Below, piece after piece: positions 10,574 through 25,500 of a stretch of DNA of 64,000 nt. This stretch comes from Datnioides undecimradiatus (lineage: Eukaryota; Chordata; Actinopteri; Lobotiformes; Datnioididae), in NCBI GenBank assembly GCA_008933995.1, contig WARS01000007.1, forward strand, positions 5,762,923 to 5,826,922, in the 5' to 3' direction. Position numbers and translations under genes: made by a program. Position 1 is the first letter of the stretch, and the number at the start of each line of letters is the position of its first letter. Under the pieces are notes generated by a model. That model did no database searches and was not told the origin of the DNA. It was given only the letters and a program-made list of their open reading frames with translations.

Positions 10574-13500
10574 GGTGACCAAATTTTTCACTCAGATTGA
10601 CAGATTGTGTGCCACAGTATGTGTCCAGGATCCCTTGAAGACTCCCAACGCTGTTGAACTGGACAGTATGACCCTGCACTCGTACATTGAGCAACATGTT
10701 TGGACTGCAGGTCAGGGCTGAGAGTTGCTTTCAGCATCACCGCCTCTACCTTTCGCAGTTGAGCGTGTCGAGTTTCTTCTTCTTTATTCTGTGAGCTTCA
10801 CTGTTCCTCACTTGTTTTTTAATTTCTTAACTGATCAGCAGCTGCTCTATAAAATTAGATTGAAGTAACTAATAAACTAGTTGATAAGTAGCTGCTTAGT
10901 TCTTTAATTGTTCCTTTTTGTTTGCTGCTTAATAAAATGTAATTTACCTTGTTACCAAAGTTGAGGCCCAAAGTTTGTTTTTGGTCCTCAGCAGCCATAG
11001 TGACAAAATTGAGAAATGCTAGAAAATAGTATTAGCAGTGGTCTTCAGGGGTGTTAGCATGTTAACATTTGGTTGGCTAAAAATTAAGCCAGTTTGAAAA
11101 AACAAACAGCGTTTCCTCAAATGCTCACTCCAAAAGAAAGTCAGGACCCAGTCGCTAATATGCCCCTGCATGGCAACTGTACGACAATTTCAACAAACTT
11201 AAGTATTTGAGTGACTGGTGGTGCCGCCACCAGTCTTCAGCACCCAGGCCTTCTTCGGTTCACCTCAGCTCCGCCTCTTAATATTTTTGGATCAGCCGGG
11301 CATTCAGAGGAGTCAAGAACTGCCAAGATGGCGACAGAGAGCTTCAAAGGAGACTAACGGGTGATGTCACACTCGCCACGTCCATTAGTTCTACGCAGTT
11401 TATGGTTAGCCCCGAACACAGAGTACTGTACTGTACTGCTGAGGCTGATGAGAATATAATTTGTTTTGCTTATTTTAGTATTTGGTATCTTTTGTTATGT
11501 TGTACATGGACATAAAGACAAATATTGGATCTGACTTAACGATAGCATTAGATAAAAGCAAGGAGTCCTTTTTTTATATTGAGATATTTCAGCCTGGATT
11601 GAAGTAGTGTTATCAGTGCATAAAATGTCTTGGATTGTTATTCAGGCTCAGTTAGATAATACATTACAGCACCAGATTTATTGACTGCAGACTAAAAAGC
11701 CATCTGCTGTTGACTACAGATTTGATTTGGTATGACTGCAGAAATAATAATCATTATCCTCTCAGGTATTTCTTTGCTAACTCTTCTCTCTCTGTGTAGT
11801 TTAGACCTTTTTATGCAGAAGAATAAGTCGCACTTCTTTTTTTTTTCTTTTACTTTGTGCTGTATAGTTGTTAGCTATGTAATGGTATACAACCCTTTTG
11901 TTAAACACCGTCATTGGAGGGGGAATGCATATTATTACTGCATGCGTGACAACTGAAGTATGTGCTCAATCATCCCTTTTTCTGCCAGAGCTAAAAGAGG
12001 AGATGGGACTGTGTAGCAGGTCTGTCTTTGGCATTGAGCCATCCCAGATGTCCTTCCTATTCTTCCTCATGTATGCTGCAGCAGCTGGAGGGCTACTGCC
12101 ACTACTGGAGAGCACTCCAGGTTCTGCACAGGAGCTGAAGATAAAGGTAAATGCTTATACCTTTCCCCAGAGTGCATATTGTTGACTTAAAAAAAAAAGA
12201 TGGAGACCGCATTTGCTCTTTACTACAACCAAACTTCAACACAGTCTGCTCATCTCAGTCAGGCCCTGTCCCAGCAAACACACTGCCATTCCTTGTGCTC
12301 AATGCCTCATTGATTGTGGCTGTTTAAACACTTCAACTTGTAGTCTTGTATTGGATTTTCCGATTTTCTATGGGCTCTCTCCGCTTGGAAGCTTCACGCT
12401 ATTCTATTTTCGTGCTATTGCACCTGAACTTTGTCATTCTTTACAGTGGTGGGGTGAAAAAGAGCTGAAGGCCAACAAAGGGAAAAAAAGGACAAAAAAG
12501 GTCCTTAAAGAAAATGGCAACAAGGCTTTTCTAGCCACAAAATTGGGAATTAGCCCATTTTCTTCACCATTTTTCCATTTGCAGCAATTTTCTTATTATC
12601 CAGCTGTTTCCTGAGGGAATTATTCTGAGTAGCTCTGCTAGCGTGACAACACCACAGGTGCAGTAAAAGCAGCATCAGTGAGCACTGATATGGCCCTGCT
12701 CTTATGATGTATATCAAGAGAGTCTAACGCAGGCAAAGTACAAATCAACTCTGCAATGTTTGTCTTCCAACAGATTTTAATCGGAAATTTCACATTCCTG
12801 TCAGTACCCCTCTTAGTTCTGCATTTGAGCTTACTTTCAGATGTTTTGTGTCTCTTATTTATGACTTTCTTTTTTATTTTTACATGTGATTTGTTGCATT
12901 TTAAGAAAAAGTACTTTGAGAAAACAGTTACCGCCGAAAAGTGCTCACAGCACAGTTCTGTGGCTAATGCAGAATAACCAGAGCATTTATCCAGTAAGAG
13001 ACGTCACTGATGTTTTTTCCAAATGTCATTTCTAATTGCTTGAGGACCACAAACCAAATATTTTACTGCACTGGGGTGTCAGCAGAAGTCTCAGAGGCAC
13101 ATACATCAAAATCTTGGCAAATATGACTGAATTATCTGCATGGCTGCTTCAACGCCACCAGGAGTTTGTTGTTGTGTAATGTGGGTGAAGTGACCCTTTT
13201 TAACTTCAAACACTCAGCCCCTCCCAGGGAAGGCGGGCATCTATGAGTTTTAAGCCCACCTTGAAGTGTAATATCTGTCTCTCCACAGGGAGGCACCCAA
13301 CAGCTTTCGGAGTGTCTGGCAGAACGTATTGGGTGGAAGAATGTCCGGCTGGGTTCTGCCGTGACGGCCATATGGCAGGTAGAGTACAGTAACGGCTCAC
13401 TCGGGGATTGATGAGGCGCGACACAGCGATAACAGCTTCCTCAGTGGGGAAACAGGCCGTCTCCTGTGAAGGCACTGTCTGTTCCGCCTCACTGTCTTCC

Positions 13501-16500
13501 TTATCCACAGCTGAGAGACCAAGACTTCTCCAATGCGCCCTAAAGTGTAGAGTTTTACCTCAATATATTAGTTATTCCTACTGTTTATGCTTTTATTTAT
13601 GCGTTTATTGATTGAATTTAAAGAATTCTGGTTCCTGAAGCCACAACCATTAGTCCATTAATCAAATGGTTAAATTAATGTAACTGTTTTGCTGATTGGT
13701 TAAGCTTCTGTTTCAAGCAGAAGTGTCAAACATTTCCTGTCTCCAGCTTCGTGAATGCCAAGATTCTTTTTGTCATTTTTGATCATAAATGAAGAGCCAA
13801 TTGGTTGGATAAAAAAAGCAATATGAAGATGTCACGTTGTGCTCTTATGACTAACTATTACTCTATTAATCATGAAACTAATCAACAGATTAATCTATTA
13901 TGAAAATTGTTAATTAGTAGCAGCCTTAGTTCTGATTAGCGGATAACGGACTATCAAATCATTGGATTATTGACTATAAAATACTAAATGAACTACCGAA
14001 TTCAGTGAGGACGCTGCCATTTGACTGTCTGCATCTCATGGTAGGCTCCAAAGTAGAGCTGTATTGTTTAGTGGACAATGCAGTTAGAAAAATTTTAATC
14101 ATCAAATCATTGTTTATGTCATTCGTCAAATAAATGCCAAGAATGAAATGTGTTTGGCCTCAACAAGGACAGTTTTAGGTGTTTTTGGTTCATGGCCGTC
14201 ATGGAGGGGGGATATTTCCCAACATTTCCCGACATTTCATCATAGCATCTGATTGATCAGTTCGTCATTCAACGGAAGATTAATCTTCAGCTTTCAAATG
14301 TGAATGTTTTATGTGTTTTCTCAGTTTATCCCAAAACCAGTTATAAAATATTTAGCCGATTAAACAGCGATGACAATAGCTGTCAGTTGCAGCTCAGCAT
14401 TTTAAACCCCAAATCATTAGTTATACCAAAGTAATTTAATAACAAATGAAAATATACAAGTCAAATAAACAAAATAATCATCTCTATTGAAAACAATAAC
14501 CATTTGCAGCCCCAACGCCACATACATTACAGTGAGAACGAGAATATGGAGGCAGATGTGGATTTTCTATGCACACATATCGTTTGCAGGGTCACAGGAG
14601 GCTGTAGCCTGCCCAGGCATGCATTGGGTGACAGGCAGGGCACACCCTTGACATTTTGCCAGTCTATCACAAGGCTAACACGTATTGACAGACAAACACA
14701 TTCACACTCAAATTCACAGCTACAGGCAACTTGTTTCTGGTTCACCTCAGCTGACCCCGAGCACCCAGAGGAAACCCTCACAGGCACGGAGAGAACGTGC
14801 TGGCTTCACACAGAAAGGCCTCCAGTCGACCTAGTTGGCTTCACACCCAGGACCCTTCTCCCCGCAAGGCAACAGAGCAGAGCACATTCAAACCAAAAAG
14901 TTATAAAATCATTTTTTCTTTATGAAAATGTAAGTGAAAATAAATAAATTGGCTTCTTTGAGAGGCTGTGGAAAGCTTGTCCAAACTCAAGGAACTGAGA
15001 CACCTTTTTAATTTTCAGCTCTGACCCTGAAAATGCTGGAGAGCTGAGGGTGGTTACACTGCTGCTGCAAGATATGAACTTCTAATTACACAGGGCCTTT
15101 TTACTGTGTTAAGATTTAAAATGAAAAAAAAAAAGATCCTAAAGTTACCAGGGAGCCGGTCTGGAGAGCTAAAAATATAGTAAATATCATTCTGAATTTT
15201 CAGCATCCAAAAATATCTAGCTGGTTTACAGTCTCAGAAGACAAGAGCTTTCTTGTTGCTCTGTGACGTTCGGTGGTGGGTGAGTTTTTAATTATCACCA
15301 GAGGCTTAAGTTTAGTGGAAATACATGCAAGACCAAGGGAAGTAGCACATAAGAGCTCTGCAGCTGTAGGAGGAGGACTGTCTGCAGCGCTTCAGAAATC
15401 GGTGATGTACTGTAGAATGTATTTTAAGCAACTTTTTAAAAGGCTTGCTTCGTCTTTTGCATGAATTAGAAGAAAATCTATCTTTAATTGTCAAAACTGA
15501 CGTCCACAGGAATACTAAACAAAATCCAAAAGGAAGAAAGGGGTTTGATTGATAAAACTGTGCCTTATGTATTCAAGTCTGCAAGTAATTGATTTTTTTA
15601 TATTAATGGTATGCCAAAATGAAGAACTTGGCCTCAAAAATGCAATGTAATTTAGCATATATACTTATGAAAATATTGGGTCGGCTACTGGAAAGAATAA
15701 TGACTCCAGTTAAGTAAAGTATAAGTTTCAGCATTGTGTATTTTTAAATAAATTGTGTCCAAGTTCAGTCAGTACATCACTTATATACAGCTCCACCACA
15801 CTGAAGAGTCGGTAATGTTTAACAAATCTGTGCAGCTCTCTTATTAAATAAAGCTGTATTTCTGTTTATATGTTTCAACAGGATGCTGAGTGGGCCAGGG
15901 TGACGACCGCCACCAACACCTTCTTGTGCAGAGCTGTGATTGTCACCTGCCCCCCTCATTTGGCAGGTCAGTGCGCGTCTCCCGCCTCTGCCGACTCGCT
16001 AAATGAAATTCTCACTGATGCAGGAGGCAAATATCCTCCTCCTCTCTCTGTGTCTGTCAAATGTGGCAAACTGTGCATCCATGCAGATAAATCTTTGATT
16101 TTCCAGAATCTTTTTGGCTGTGGGGTGTGGCAGTCACTTTGGCTGAAGTGCATTCTGTCTGAGGTCGGGCCCTGGGCCGAGGAATTGCCTGGATTGGATT
16201 TTGAACCAGAGCAGGAGTTAAGGCCAGAACTTTAACTCGGGGCTAATGTGACATTCGTTATGGTCGGCGGTGGGAAGTTGAAAGTGACAAACACGTCATT
16301 ACTGTCCTCTCTGCAACTGAGGGACCAAGGAGGGAGAAAATACGCCCCCCTGCAGTCAAGTGTTTTCTGGCTGTTCACAAGAACCAGAAAGTTTTTTAAC
16401 TGAACCAACTAACATAACGTTTAAAAACATGCCATGAAAATCAAACTTGGAAGTGCTTTTTCCAATTAGCAGCACATAACTGCGCATGTAATGTGTGGCT

Positions 16501-19500
16501 GCCCGTGTGCATGTGACTCCATGTTGTGCAAACGACTTTGAGAAAACACACCCGAACCCTCTTTATTTTTGTTTCTCCTGGTTACAGAATAGAAATCCTG
16601 CATTCCAACTTCCAATCAAAACTTCATGCCGACTTGGAGTTGTGGTTTAATTTTTGCAGTTTGGCTGCTGTTGTGCAGGACACACACCATAAGACTGGAG
16701 TCTGTGGTGGTTGATGTTGAGACTGGGAGCCGGGTTAGCTTTTGCCAGGTTTGGAAGAGGCCGAAGCTGAAGCTCAGTCTTACTCTGGGTCTGTGCCTGT
16801 TTGTACTAAGCTGGCAACAGATCTGTCACTCAAAGCCTCATACTCCGAGCCATGGACCATGGCCAGGATCCTTAATGAGACAGGTTTGAGAGCAGTGTTG
16901 AATTATGCAGCATGGATTGCTCTGGCTCGGATGCCACAGTGCCACACTTTGGCCTTAAATCAGTGCGAGGAGATTGACAGGGACTTTCAAAAGCCAAAGT
17001 CAGGCCAGTGATTGAGACGTCACCTCTCCCGAAAGGAGTCGGGGTGGATAAATTAAAGAGAGGATTGCTGCTTGAAGTCATCTGTGAGACATGTTTCGTT
17101 ATAATTTTATGGAAGTGGGCAAACCTGGGAAGCTTTCCAGTGTGTGGGGCGGAGGGAAAAGAAGGGCTTAACACAGACAGTGGGAATGATGAAACTGACT
17201 CCAGATGATTCCAAGCCTTCGATGGACAGTAGAAGCGTCACGGATTGTTCCTGTAACCTCTCATGCCTGGCTCTTGTTCTTCTGTTTCTGTTCTTCTGAC
17301 ACTCCCAATTCATCCCCAAGTCACTTGCTTTCGAATCACTGAATAGATGATGACTGAACAAAGAAATGTATACCTTCTGGGGTCCAAGAGGTGCCTGGCA
17401 TCCAAACACACACAAACGCTGGGTATGAGCCGTGGGTTCCCTTAATATATCACGTTTGTCCTGTTCTTGGCTCCTGGATTTATCTCCCCATTCATCCATC
17501 CATCTTTTGTAATGAGTTCCGTCAGGTTTTTTTTCCCCTCCCCCCCTCTTTTTGTTACCACTCCTCTCACTCACCTCAATGATTTATGAACCGTTTTGGT
17601 TTTACTGCATACAAGATCGCTATGCATGAAGAGGATGAGCTCGGGAAATGAGAATTTTGGCCATGTGTTGACGTTTGAAGAAGTCGTTAAAGTATGTGCA
17701 TGTTTGAGTTTGTAAGTAGGTTCCCATGTATATTCATTGTGAGAGTGCATAATATAAAGAAAAAAAATCCCCAATTAAGCTTTCACAGCATGCAGTCGGA
17801 GTATAATGCAATTAGGCGCACTGTCTACCATTCAGCGATAGTTACAGAGACAGCTCGGCAGTTACTAAATTAACATTTTGTCTCAATGTGTTTTTCTGTC
17901 TCTCTTCATAAAGTAGGAAGTCCCTGGCAGAGCATAACTGTCTAGCTGTGTGTGCACATATGTGTCTGTGTGGGCTTGTGTGCAGTTATTTATTGTTAAG
18001 TGGGTGAAGCTTAAAGTTCTTGACGTCACTTTGTGGAGTCGCCGCACCTGACTAAAAGGGAATTTTATCTGATTGCCATTGAACTTGACAGGCAGCCAAG
18101 CAACACTATATCTGATGTTGCCATCTATCTTCTCATGCAGGAGGAGCTGCTGTAATGACAGCAGGCTTGGGCAGTGGTGAGGAAACTATTACATCTGCCA
18201 CTCACGGTTTAGGCCAGAGCCTTGTTTACACTAGTAGAAAACAGGTAAGCAGTGCATTAGCATTGATTTGTCGACTGACGCTGTGAGCCAGGATTCTAGG
18301 CCAGTGTCCGCTGTGCTGTGAAAGAAACTAACGCAGCCTAATTTAGAGATTCAAAACAAGCTGATTGTGTGGATGAGTAACACAGTCTTGCTTGAATTTA
18401 AACCCATGTTTGTGTGTATTTTGCACATGTGTTGATGGGCAGTCAGATATAGTACATGTGGTTTCGCAGCGCTTCATTCACCAGTGGAAAATGTTAATAC
18501 TGTGGTTGATACTCTCATGGAAAGCTCTTTTAATTTAATGTAATGAAATTTAAAGGCTAACATTAGTATTTTAAAAAAGTGTTGTTTTTTAATTTATTTA
18601 AAGGATCCTTTAGATTTGGTTATTAAAGAGTTGTCAACGAGATATGTACTCAGCTTGGCATTTTCCAGGGAAAAACAAAACTGTTAGGGTGGATGGACTT
18701 TGTTTCGAAAAGACCTCCAGCCTTATTTTTCTGCCCTTTCTGTTGTGGCTAACATAAAGGCCGATGCACTGCGTCTATATTTATGTTTCTAACATGGCTC
18801 TGCTTATTAAGAGAGTTAAAAAAAACCTTGTATTATTAAAGATTTGTGCCCTGAGTAGAAACAGTCAAACAGAAGGTTTCAAAATAAGTCGCTATCATAA
18901 ATTAATAACAGCTCACATTAAAAAATGCAATTAATCTGCTTCCCCGGGACTGTGTGTGGTGTGGTTTGATTAGATTTGACTGACAGCAGTGTTTCTCTGG
19001 CAGCATAAGCAAAGTCCATCAAATTAAACACAATTCGCAGTCCCATGCTTTCTGACCCACGTATTTTTGCCCATCTTGCTTTTTTACCCGCATGGTAAAC
19101 GTTTTGGGAATAAATTAGGGCTGCTGTACCTGTACCTGTCTGTCGTATCAACTGAAGTGCCCCACGTGCTTTCAGTGGAGAAAGCGTGATGCAGTTCCAT
19201 ATAATGATTGTGGCCTCTTCATGCACTTAAATGATTAAATCATGAAAAGTTCCCTATGTGTGTATCATTCCTTTCTTTCCGCTGGTGCCTTGACGCATGC
19301 AGCTGGTGCACAGAATGTATAAAATAGTGGAGGTAGCATCAAGGGTCAACCTAAAAGAGCCTTAAACCTGTATTTATTTATTTTTTCTAATGGCCAGGGG
19401 ACGACCAACAAGATGATGGACAAGTCGCTTCCACACCTTCTGTCAATCAAGATAGAGATGTAGCAAGGCTTATGGCCCAGCTCCACTCTCTTTCTCACAT

Positions 19501-22500
19501 ATGGTCACTTATGGCTTGGAAAATAAAGATGGCCAAACTGCAGGCTTAAAAATGGCAGTCAGCAAACCAACTGTTGTCATCACAGTGGCCATGTCCACTT
19601 CTGTACATGGTCTAAGGGCTGATGCCATTTGTGTTTTGTCGGACACTCCTCAGGCAGCCTGAATCCGCCACTGGTTTGGCCGACAGGGCTGCAAACTCCA
19701 GGACTGTGACCAGCATCCGCTTTTTCTTCCCACCTCCTCAGACTGGGTGGAAATCATGTGTGACATCATTTTGCAGATAAAGAATAGAAGCATTTAAGTA
19801 CTGGTAAAACATTTGACTAAATGTAGGCTGACACAGGGGTTTAATGTGTGAACTGACACTAACTGGGCAGGGGAGTGGGTAATATAATTCTCAGATCTGT
19901 AAGCTGTATTAAAAAAAAGACATCAGCAATAATGTTCAGGGTTTATCAAATTAAACATCTACAGATAAAATAAGGCACGTACCAATGAATCTACGGGCAC
20001 ATTATAAACTAATTTATCAAAATATATTTGATTATATTGACCGATGTCATCTCCTTGACTACTTGGCTCTAAATTCGTGACTAAGGGACAGTCCGAGAAT
20101 TAAGCGTGGTGTTCTGGAGAAGAGTTGTACATTGCGTTTTCATTTTGATGGACTTGCACTCTCTACGTCTCCTCCTAAAAGTAAGAAAGTTTAGCCCGAG
20201 CAAACACCCCAACAACTGTCAGATTTCAGCTTTTGCATTTCAGGCTTCTGATTAGGGCATAAAAATACCTCACATCACCTCTTCTTTTCCCCAACACAAG
20301 CCTCCTCACTTCAAATCAGTGAGAGGAGCACAGACAAACACACAGATTCAGAAATCTCTTGTGAAATAACCAGCACTGTTGTAACGCTAGCAGATGAGAG
20401 TGTATTCATGTAGGACCCGTCACTTTTAGTGGAGAAGCTGATTAAGAAAAATCATTCTCTGGGCCTTTTAAATGAGTCGACAAAATTAAATGCATCTCCT
20501 GTTTGTGGTCCAGCAGCTGTGTTAAGTTAGCTTCGCATTTATTCATTGGAGAATAAAAGCCATCCAATATTAAACCACAGTTAAATGAATTCCAAACCTA
20601 ATGAGGGCAATTTTAGCCGAAGGGTCATCCTGCTTGAGTCTACTTTTGTCAAGACCAACAGCAGAAATGATTAAGTGAAATCGCTCTGTGTGTGTGTGTG
20701 TTTGTTTCAGTGTGTGGAGAGATGGGGGAGGATGTCTGCCGCGACTGCCGAGCCTTCAATTTCAATAAGTGTCAAGGGGCTACGTATACATAATTTAATA
20801 AAAGATCTGTGGTGTAACGTACCCGTAGATACGGGACTTCATCTTTAACATTTAGATTAAGTGGTTGGCGAATTGTGCTGCCCGTTTCTGATGGCTTTAG
20901 AGATTTATGACAGTGAGGGCTGTTATGTTTTCATTTTTTGGTGTCCATGTGTCGTTAGTGCCCCATTCTTTTGAGCTGAATATCCGTATTGTTTGGATAC
21001 CTGCCCAGATTTATGTTATGTTATATTACGAGAATTTTTTTTTCTTTATTTAATGCTGGCAAGCTGCTGGAGTCATGGGAAACTCCTCCCTCTTCTTCAT
21101 CTTGTTTTTCATTTTTTGTTCCACTAATACATCTTTCTATTAATCTTCATCTTCTTCATCATCTTGTTCTTCATCATCTTCTTCCTCCTATTCATCTTCT
21201 TCTTGAAGTTCATCTTTTTGTTCTTGATAGTCTTCTTCATCTTCTTGTTGTCTTTTTGTTCCTCTTCTTCATCATCCTCTTTTTTCTCCTGTTTTTCTTC
21301 ATCCTCTTGTTCTTCATCTTAATCAGCTTCCTTTTCCTTTTCTCTCTTCCTCACGTCATTCTCCACAATAGATTGTTAGATCATATACAGTGAACTGCTC
21401 TATAAGCTTCTCAGGATGAAAGAGATGATCCAGTTTCACAGCACACACTGGTGCAGCCATGAAGTAAACCTCAGCTTTTGCTAGCTTAAGCTATTTCCAT
21501 ATTTTTTTAAAGTTCCTTTGCCCCACTCTTTATAAATTGCCATTCGGAAACTGCATCTCTGAATCATTACCCCTTTCATGTCATCTCTTGATTTGAGTGG
21601 CTTTTCATGTTTCACTTTCCTCATCCTTTTGACAGCCAAAGACACTGAAAGTGCCTGTGCACTATGATAAAAGTTCAGAGTGAGAAAATAATGGAAATTC
21701 CAAGGTCCCTTGCTGAAGGCTAGCACAGATGTGACTCACAGGTCAAACTGGGGAAAACAAGGTCACCGCTGTGGTGTGTTCGTAGAAATTAGGTGAGAGA
21801 GGATCAAATGCCACAATATTTTAAAAGGTGACAGTGAGATTCAGAAAGATGATGAGTAGACCATGAGGAAACCACTCTGGGGAAGCAGTGTCCTTAAAGT
21901 GCTAAAGTTCAGGAACCAGAGCTTGTGCAGATTACTCCAGAGCCATGAGATGCTCTTGAACTTGCAGCTGTTTTCCACAGATGACAGACTGATGCTAAAA
22001 GCCATCTGATGAACTGTCATATGAGAACAGCGAGTGCGTCAAAGAACACAGATGAGGATCGTGTCAGCATCTTTTAGAAGGAACTTGTTCTATTCCTCCA
22101 TGTCTAGTCCAAAGATGAACCCTGTCTTTCTTTTACCTTTTCATTCTCTGGTCAAACTCTAAAATAGGGATTCATTGACTTAAATGGTTCAAGACACTGA
22201 CTCACGTCATATAATTCTAGTAGAACTGGAATAATAAGTGAAAAAACAACTGGTGATATTTTCAGTAACAGTACATTGGTTAATTAATGTTAAGACGTCA
22301 AAGTGGTTGGAGCATTCCTGGGGGAAATGTAAGCATGTTGTGCTTTTTCTGCTGATTATGCATATTGTCCAAATGAATTACCGAAGGAAAAGATGACTAA
22401 TAGAAGACTAATACTGCCAGCAATAACTAATGTATCAGATGTTTAGGAAGACCATAATAACTTCCTGCAGTAGGAGTCGACAGCCATGCTATGCTCCCTT

Positions 22501-25500
22501 GAGGGCATTTAGATGTTTTTTTGGCTGTGCTGGCTCAAGTGGTGCGCTGAGTCATTGCAAGAAGTACAGGCACATATTAATGATAAAGTATGAAATTTTT
22601 TTATTAAGACCTAAAAGAAAACAAATAGCTTCCAGATGTACTTGTCAAATGGTTGGAACCATGGTCTTGCTTCTCATTGAGCGGATATCCAGTCACATTT
22701 TGGGATAATGGGGTGTCACTCAGAGACCTCTGAGATTGTCTGGCTACCCCATGGACACAATGTTAATCATGTTTGCCATTTTAGTTGAGCATGTTAGCAT
22801 GCACAGATCAGCAAAGGATGATGGGAATTTCTTTAGGTTTCTGGTAAAATACCTTTATTTTAAACCAAGTATTAAACAGACTCATATTTTGAGTTGATTG
22901 TGGCGCCAGGAAAAGTCAGGTGAGCAAGTCATTTCAACAACAATTCATCCTGAGGGGAACATAGATGGGTGTAATCTATCCAACAGTTTGCTGAGACATT
23001 TCACAAATGTCAAACTCATTGTCACTCTGGAGGAAAAGTCAAGGGATTCTGTGGCAAATGTCCCTGCACGCCATCCAACAATATATTTCAGTCCATACCA
23101 TAGTGGTGGACCAACCAATTATACAGCTAGCGTGGCAAGAGTTGTGAACAAGCTTCTCTCTCACAGATCTCATCAATCACTGCACAAACTGAAAAATAAT
23201 AAGTAACTTTTTTTTTTTTTTTTTAGATTTCTGCTGTTTACTGTAGTTACCAGCATCAGAAAATGTTGCTTGTGTGTGCAGGTTGACACCAGGCCAACCC
23301 AGCAAACATTGCACTGTTGTGAATTTGAGGACATTTCGTTATTTTTCAAGCACCTCCTTCAGTTCAGCTGACACAGAGTAAATCCTCAGTATTTATCCTG
23401 TGGCCATGCCGAGCCGTGCAGTGAATAAGGTTTGTAATTTAAGCCACTTTGACATCCAGAAGGTGCCAAAATCATGGCACCTTAAAATGTACAAGTCTGG
23501 AAATTGCTGGATTCCAGAAAGAATGTATGACAATAGTCTCATTTTGTCACAGGTGCAAATGGCTGCTGCTGTCCGTTTGTACCTATTCGTTAGCTAGCCA
23601 CATGAACACTCAGAACCTGATTTGTGTGCTTAATCTCATGTCACTGAGTTACATAAACTGCCATCCAATTGAACCTGTTTATTTATGTCGCCCTGATTTA
23701 ACTGTGATGCTGAGTTGTGATGAAGTTCCATGCAAGTGTCACACCAGATTTGTGCATGTAAGAGCGGCTGACAGTGTTGTCACTGCAGAGCACTTTAGTG
23801 TTCAAAAGAATAAGATGCCAGAATGCGTCTCATTTAGCCACCCACTATTTAACATCTGCCTGACAAATAATGAGGTAGAAGGCATCTCCTGCTATCAACT
23901 CGGACAGTTTTGGTGTCACAACAAGTCGCATTATGGATATGACACCACATGACAGGTCTTATGTCATGTGTACAGTGCTGTCATTTGAACGTCTAAGTGA
24001 CCATGTCAGATTAGTTCGGAGCCACTTATCATGTCACTGTTTTTCAATTTTACTGCTTTGGGCTCATCAATTTTGTTTAGCATTAAGGGCATTATTTTGA
24101 GGTTGCTGACAGGCTCTTGACAGTTTCTAAATGATGTTTCACATCTTCCACTGGTTCATTCGTTAAAAGCCTGGCCTTAAGCCAGATGTCGCTTCACTTG
24201 CCAGAGTGAGCACAGAAGCAGTCGGGCTTCTCTGCATGCGTGACGTACACTACCTTAACGGTACTGATGAAGTTACTTGACTGCTCTCACATCAGTGAGA
24301 TGAAGCTTTTACAGATGTAAGTGCTGTGATTAGTACTCTGGAGCACAGCAACAGCCACAGTGCTATTAGGTCATGGGGGATTTCTTAGCAAGGCCATTAA
24401 TGCTAGTCAGTGATTCAAGATAAAACCATCTTGATCAATAGAGGAATTAGTTCAAGTCTGCCATCCATCTTAACTTATTTTCATTTCCCTCTTTTACTCT
24501 GTCTCCTGTAAGTAAAGCATATTTCTTGACATGTTACATATAAACTACAGCAGGTGAGACCAAGGAAGGTGGATGAAATGGAACCTAATAATGCACAGTT
24601 TTTGGAATTCATGGTGTGCTGTTGTTTTCCCAACAGCAAAGATCCACTACCAGCCAGCCCTGCCCAGCCAGAGGGAGTTCCTTACTCAGAACATGCCTGT
24701 GGGCCACATGATAAAATTCATTATTACCTACCCGACGGTGAGTAGCAGAGGATAAATCACAATTAAACAGACGTTTGCATGAATAATGTTGTGATGAGAC
24801 AAAGGCAGAAACATTCATTGGAAACAATCTTTCTTTGTCTTCTAAACAGTCTTCTACATGCCGTCATTTGTTTTAATGGACATATTTGTTAAAATGAGCA
24901 GGAGATGAAATCCTTAAGTTTTGCAGCTCACAGGTGTCAAATTGCTTGAAATGGGCCCCTGGATTTGAATAATCTACGGAGAAGATTGTGTCAAAATACC
25001 AACACTGGTTAGTTTTCAGCCATTCGTGGCCAGTAATGCAACTCAAGTTCTAATTCCAGTGTGCAACATTTTCTTTCATCATTCAGAAGGCAGAAATCTT
25101 TCTGAGCAGAGGCATCAGAAGAAGTGAGAGAAAATCATTCCCGAATATGTATTTGTTTACCTATCTTATAAAACAGAAAAGCCTGTAGGAGACAGCAGTC
25201 GATTCATTTGGCACATGCTCTCTATAGATCTCAGTACTTTGTACGAAAGAGCTTCTAACACATGAAATTTGATTTGTTTAATCTTTTCCATTTTGCACTT
25301 TACAGCCACACAATTAATTAACAAAATGCTTGGGCACCTTGTTAGTGGATTAAATTTGTCTAGTGTAATGAACACAAAATCATTAGCGCTCATGCAAACA
25401 CTTATTAGATCTGTGCTTTGGTGTCTTGCCAAGATGCATTTGGATTCTGATTCTGATTAACACGTGAAAATATTGGTTACTGATCTAGAATATGGTTTAT

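Larger units (their letters stand above)
15967..24636 (+). other. intron 7 of the amine oxidase gene
   Basis: 8.67 kb. It contains a pseudo-exon (18141-18244), a GCCAAGATGG-type repeat (19420-19620), a pyrimidine tract (21089-21356) and another interspersed repeat (22780-23135). The 167-codon ORF near 23.4-23.95 kb has no recognisable domain. Confidence 0.85.

Noticed and set aside
20989-21393. 134-codon ORF rich in Leu, Phe and His
   Set aside because: Produced by the pyrimidine tract; low complexity, no domain.
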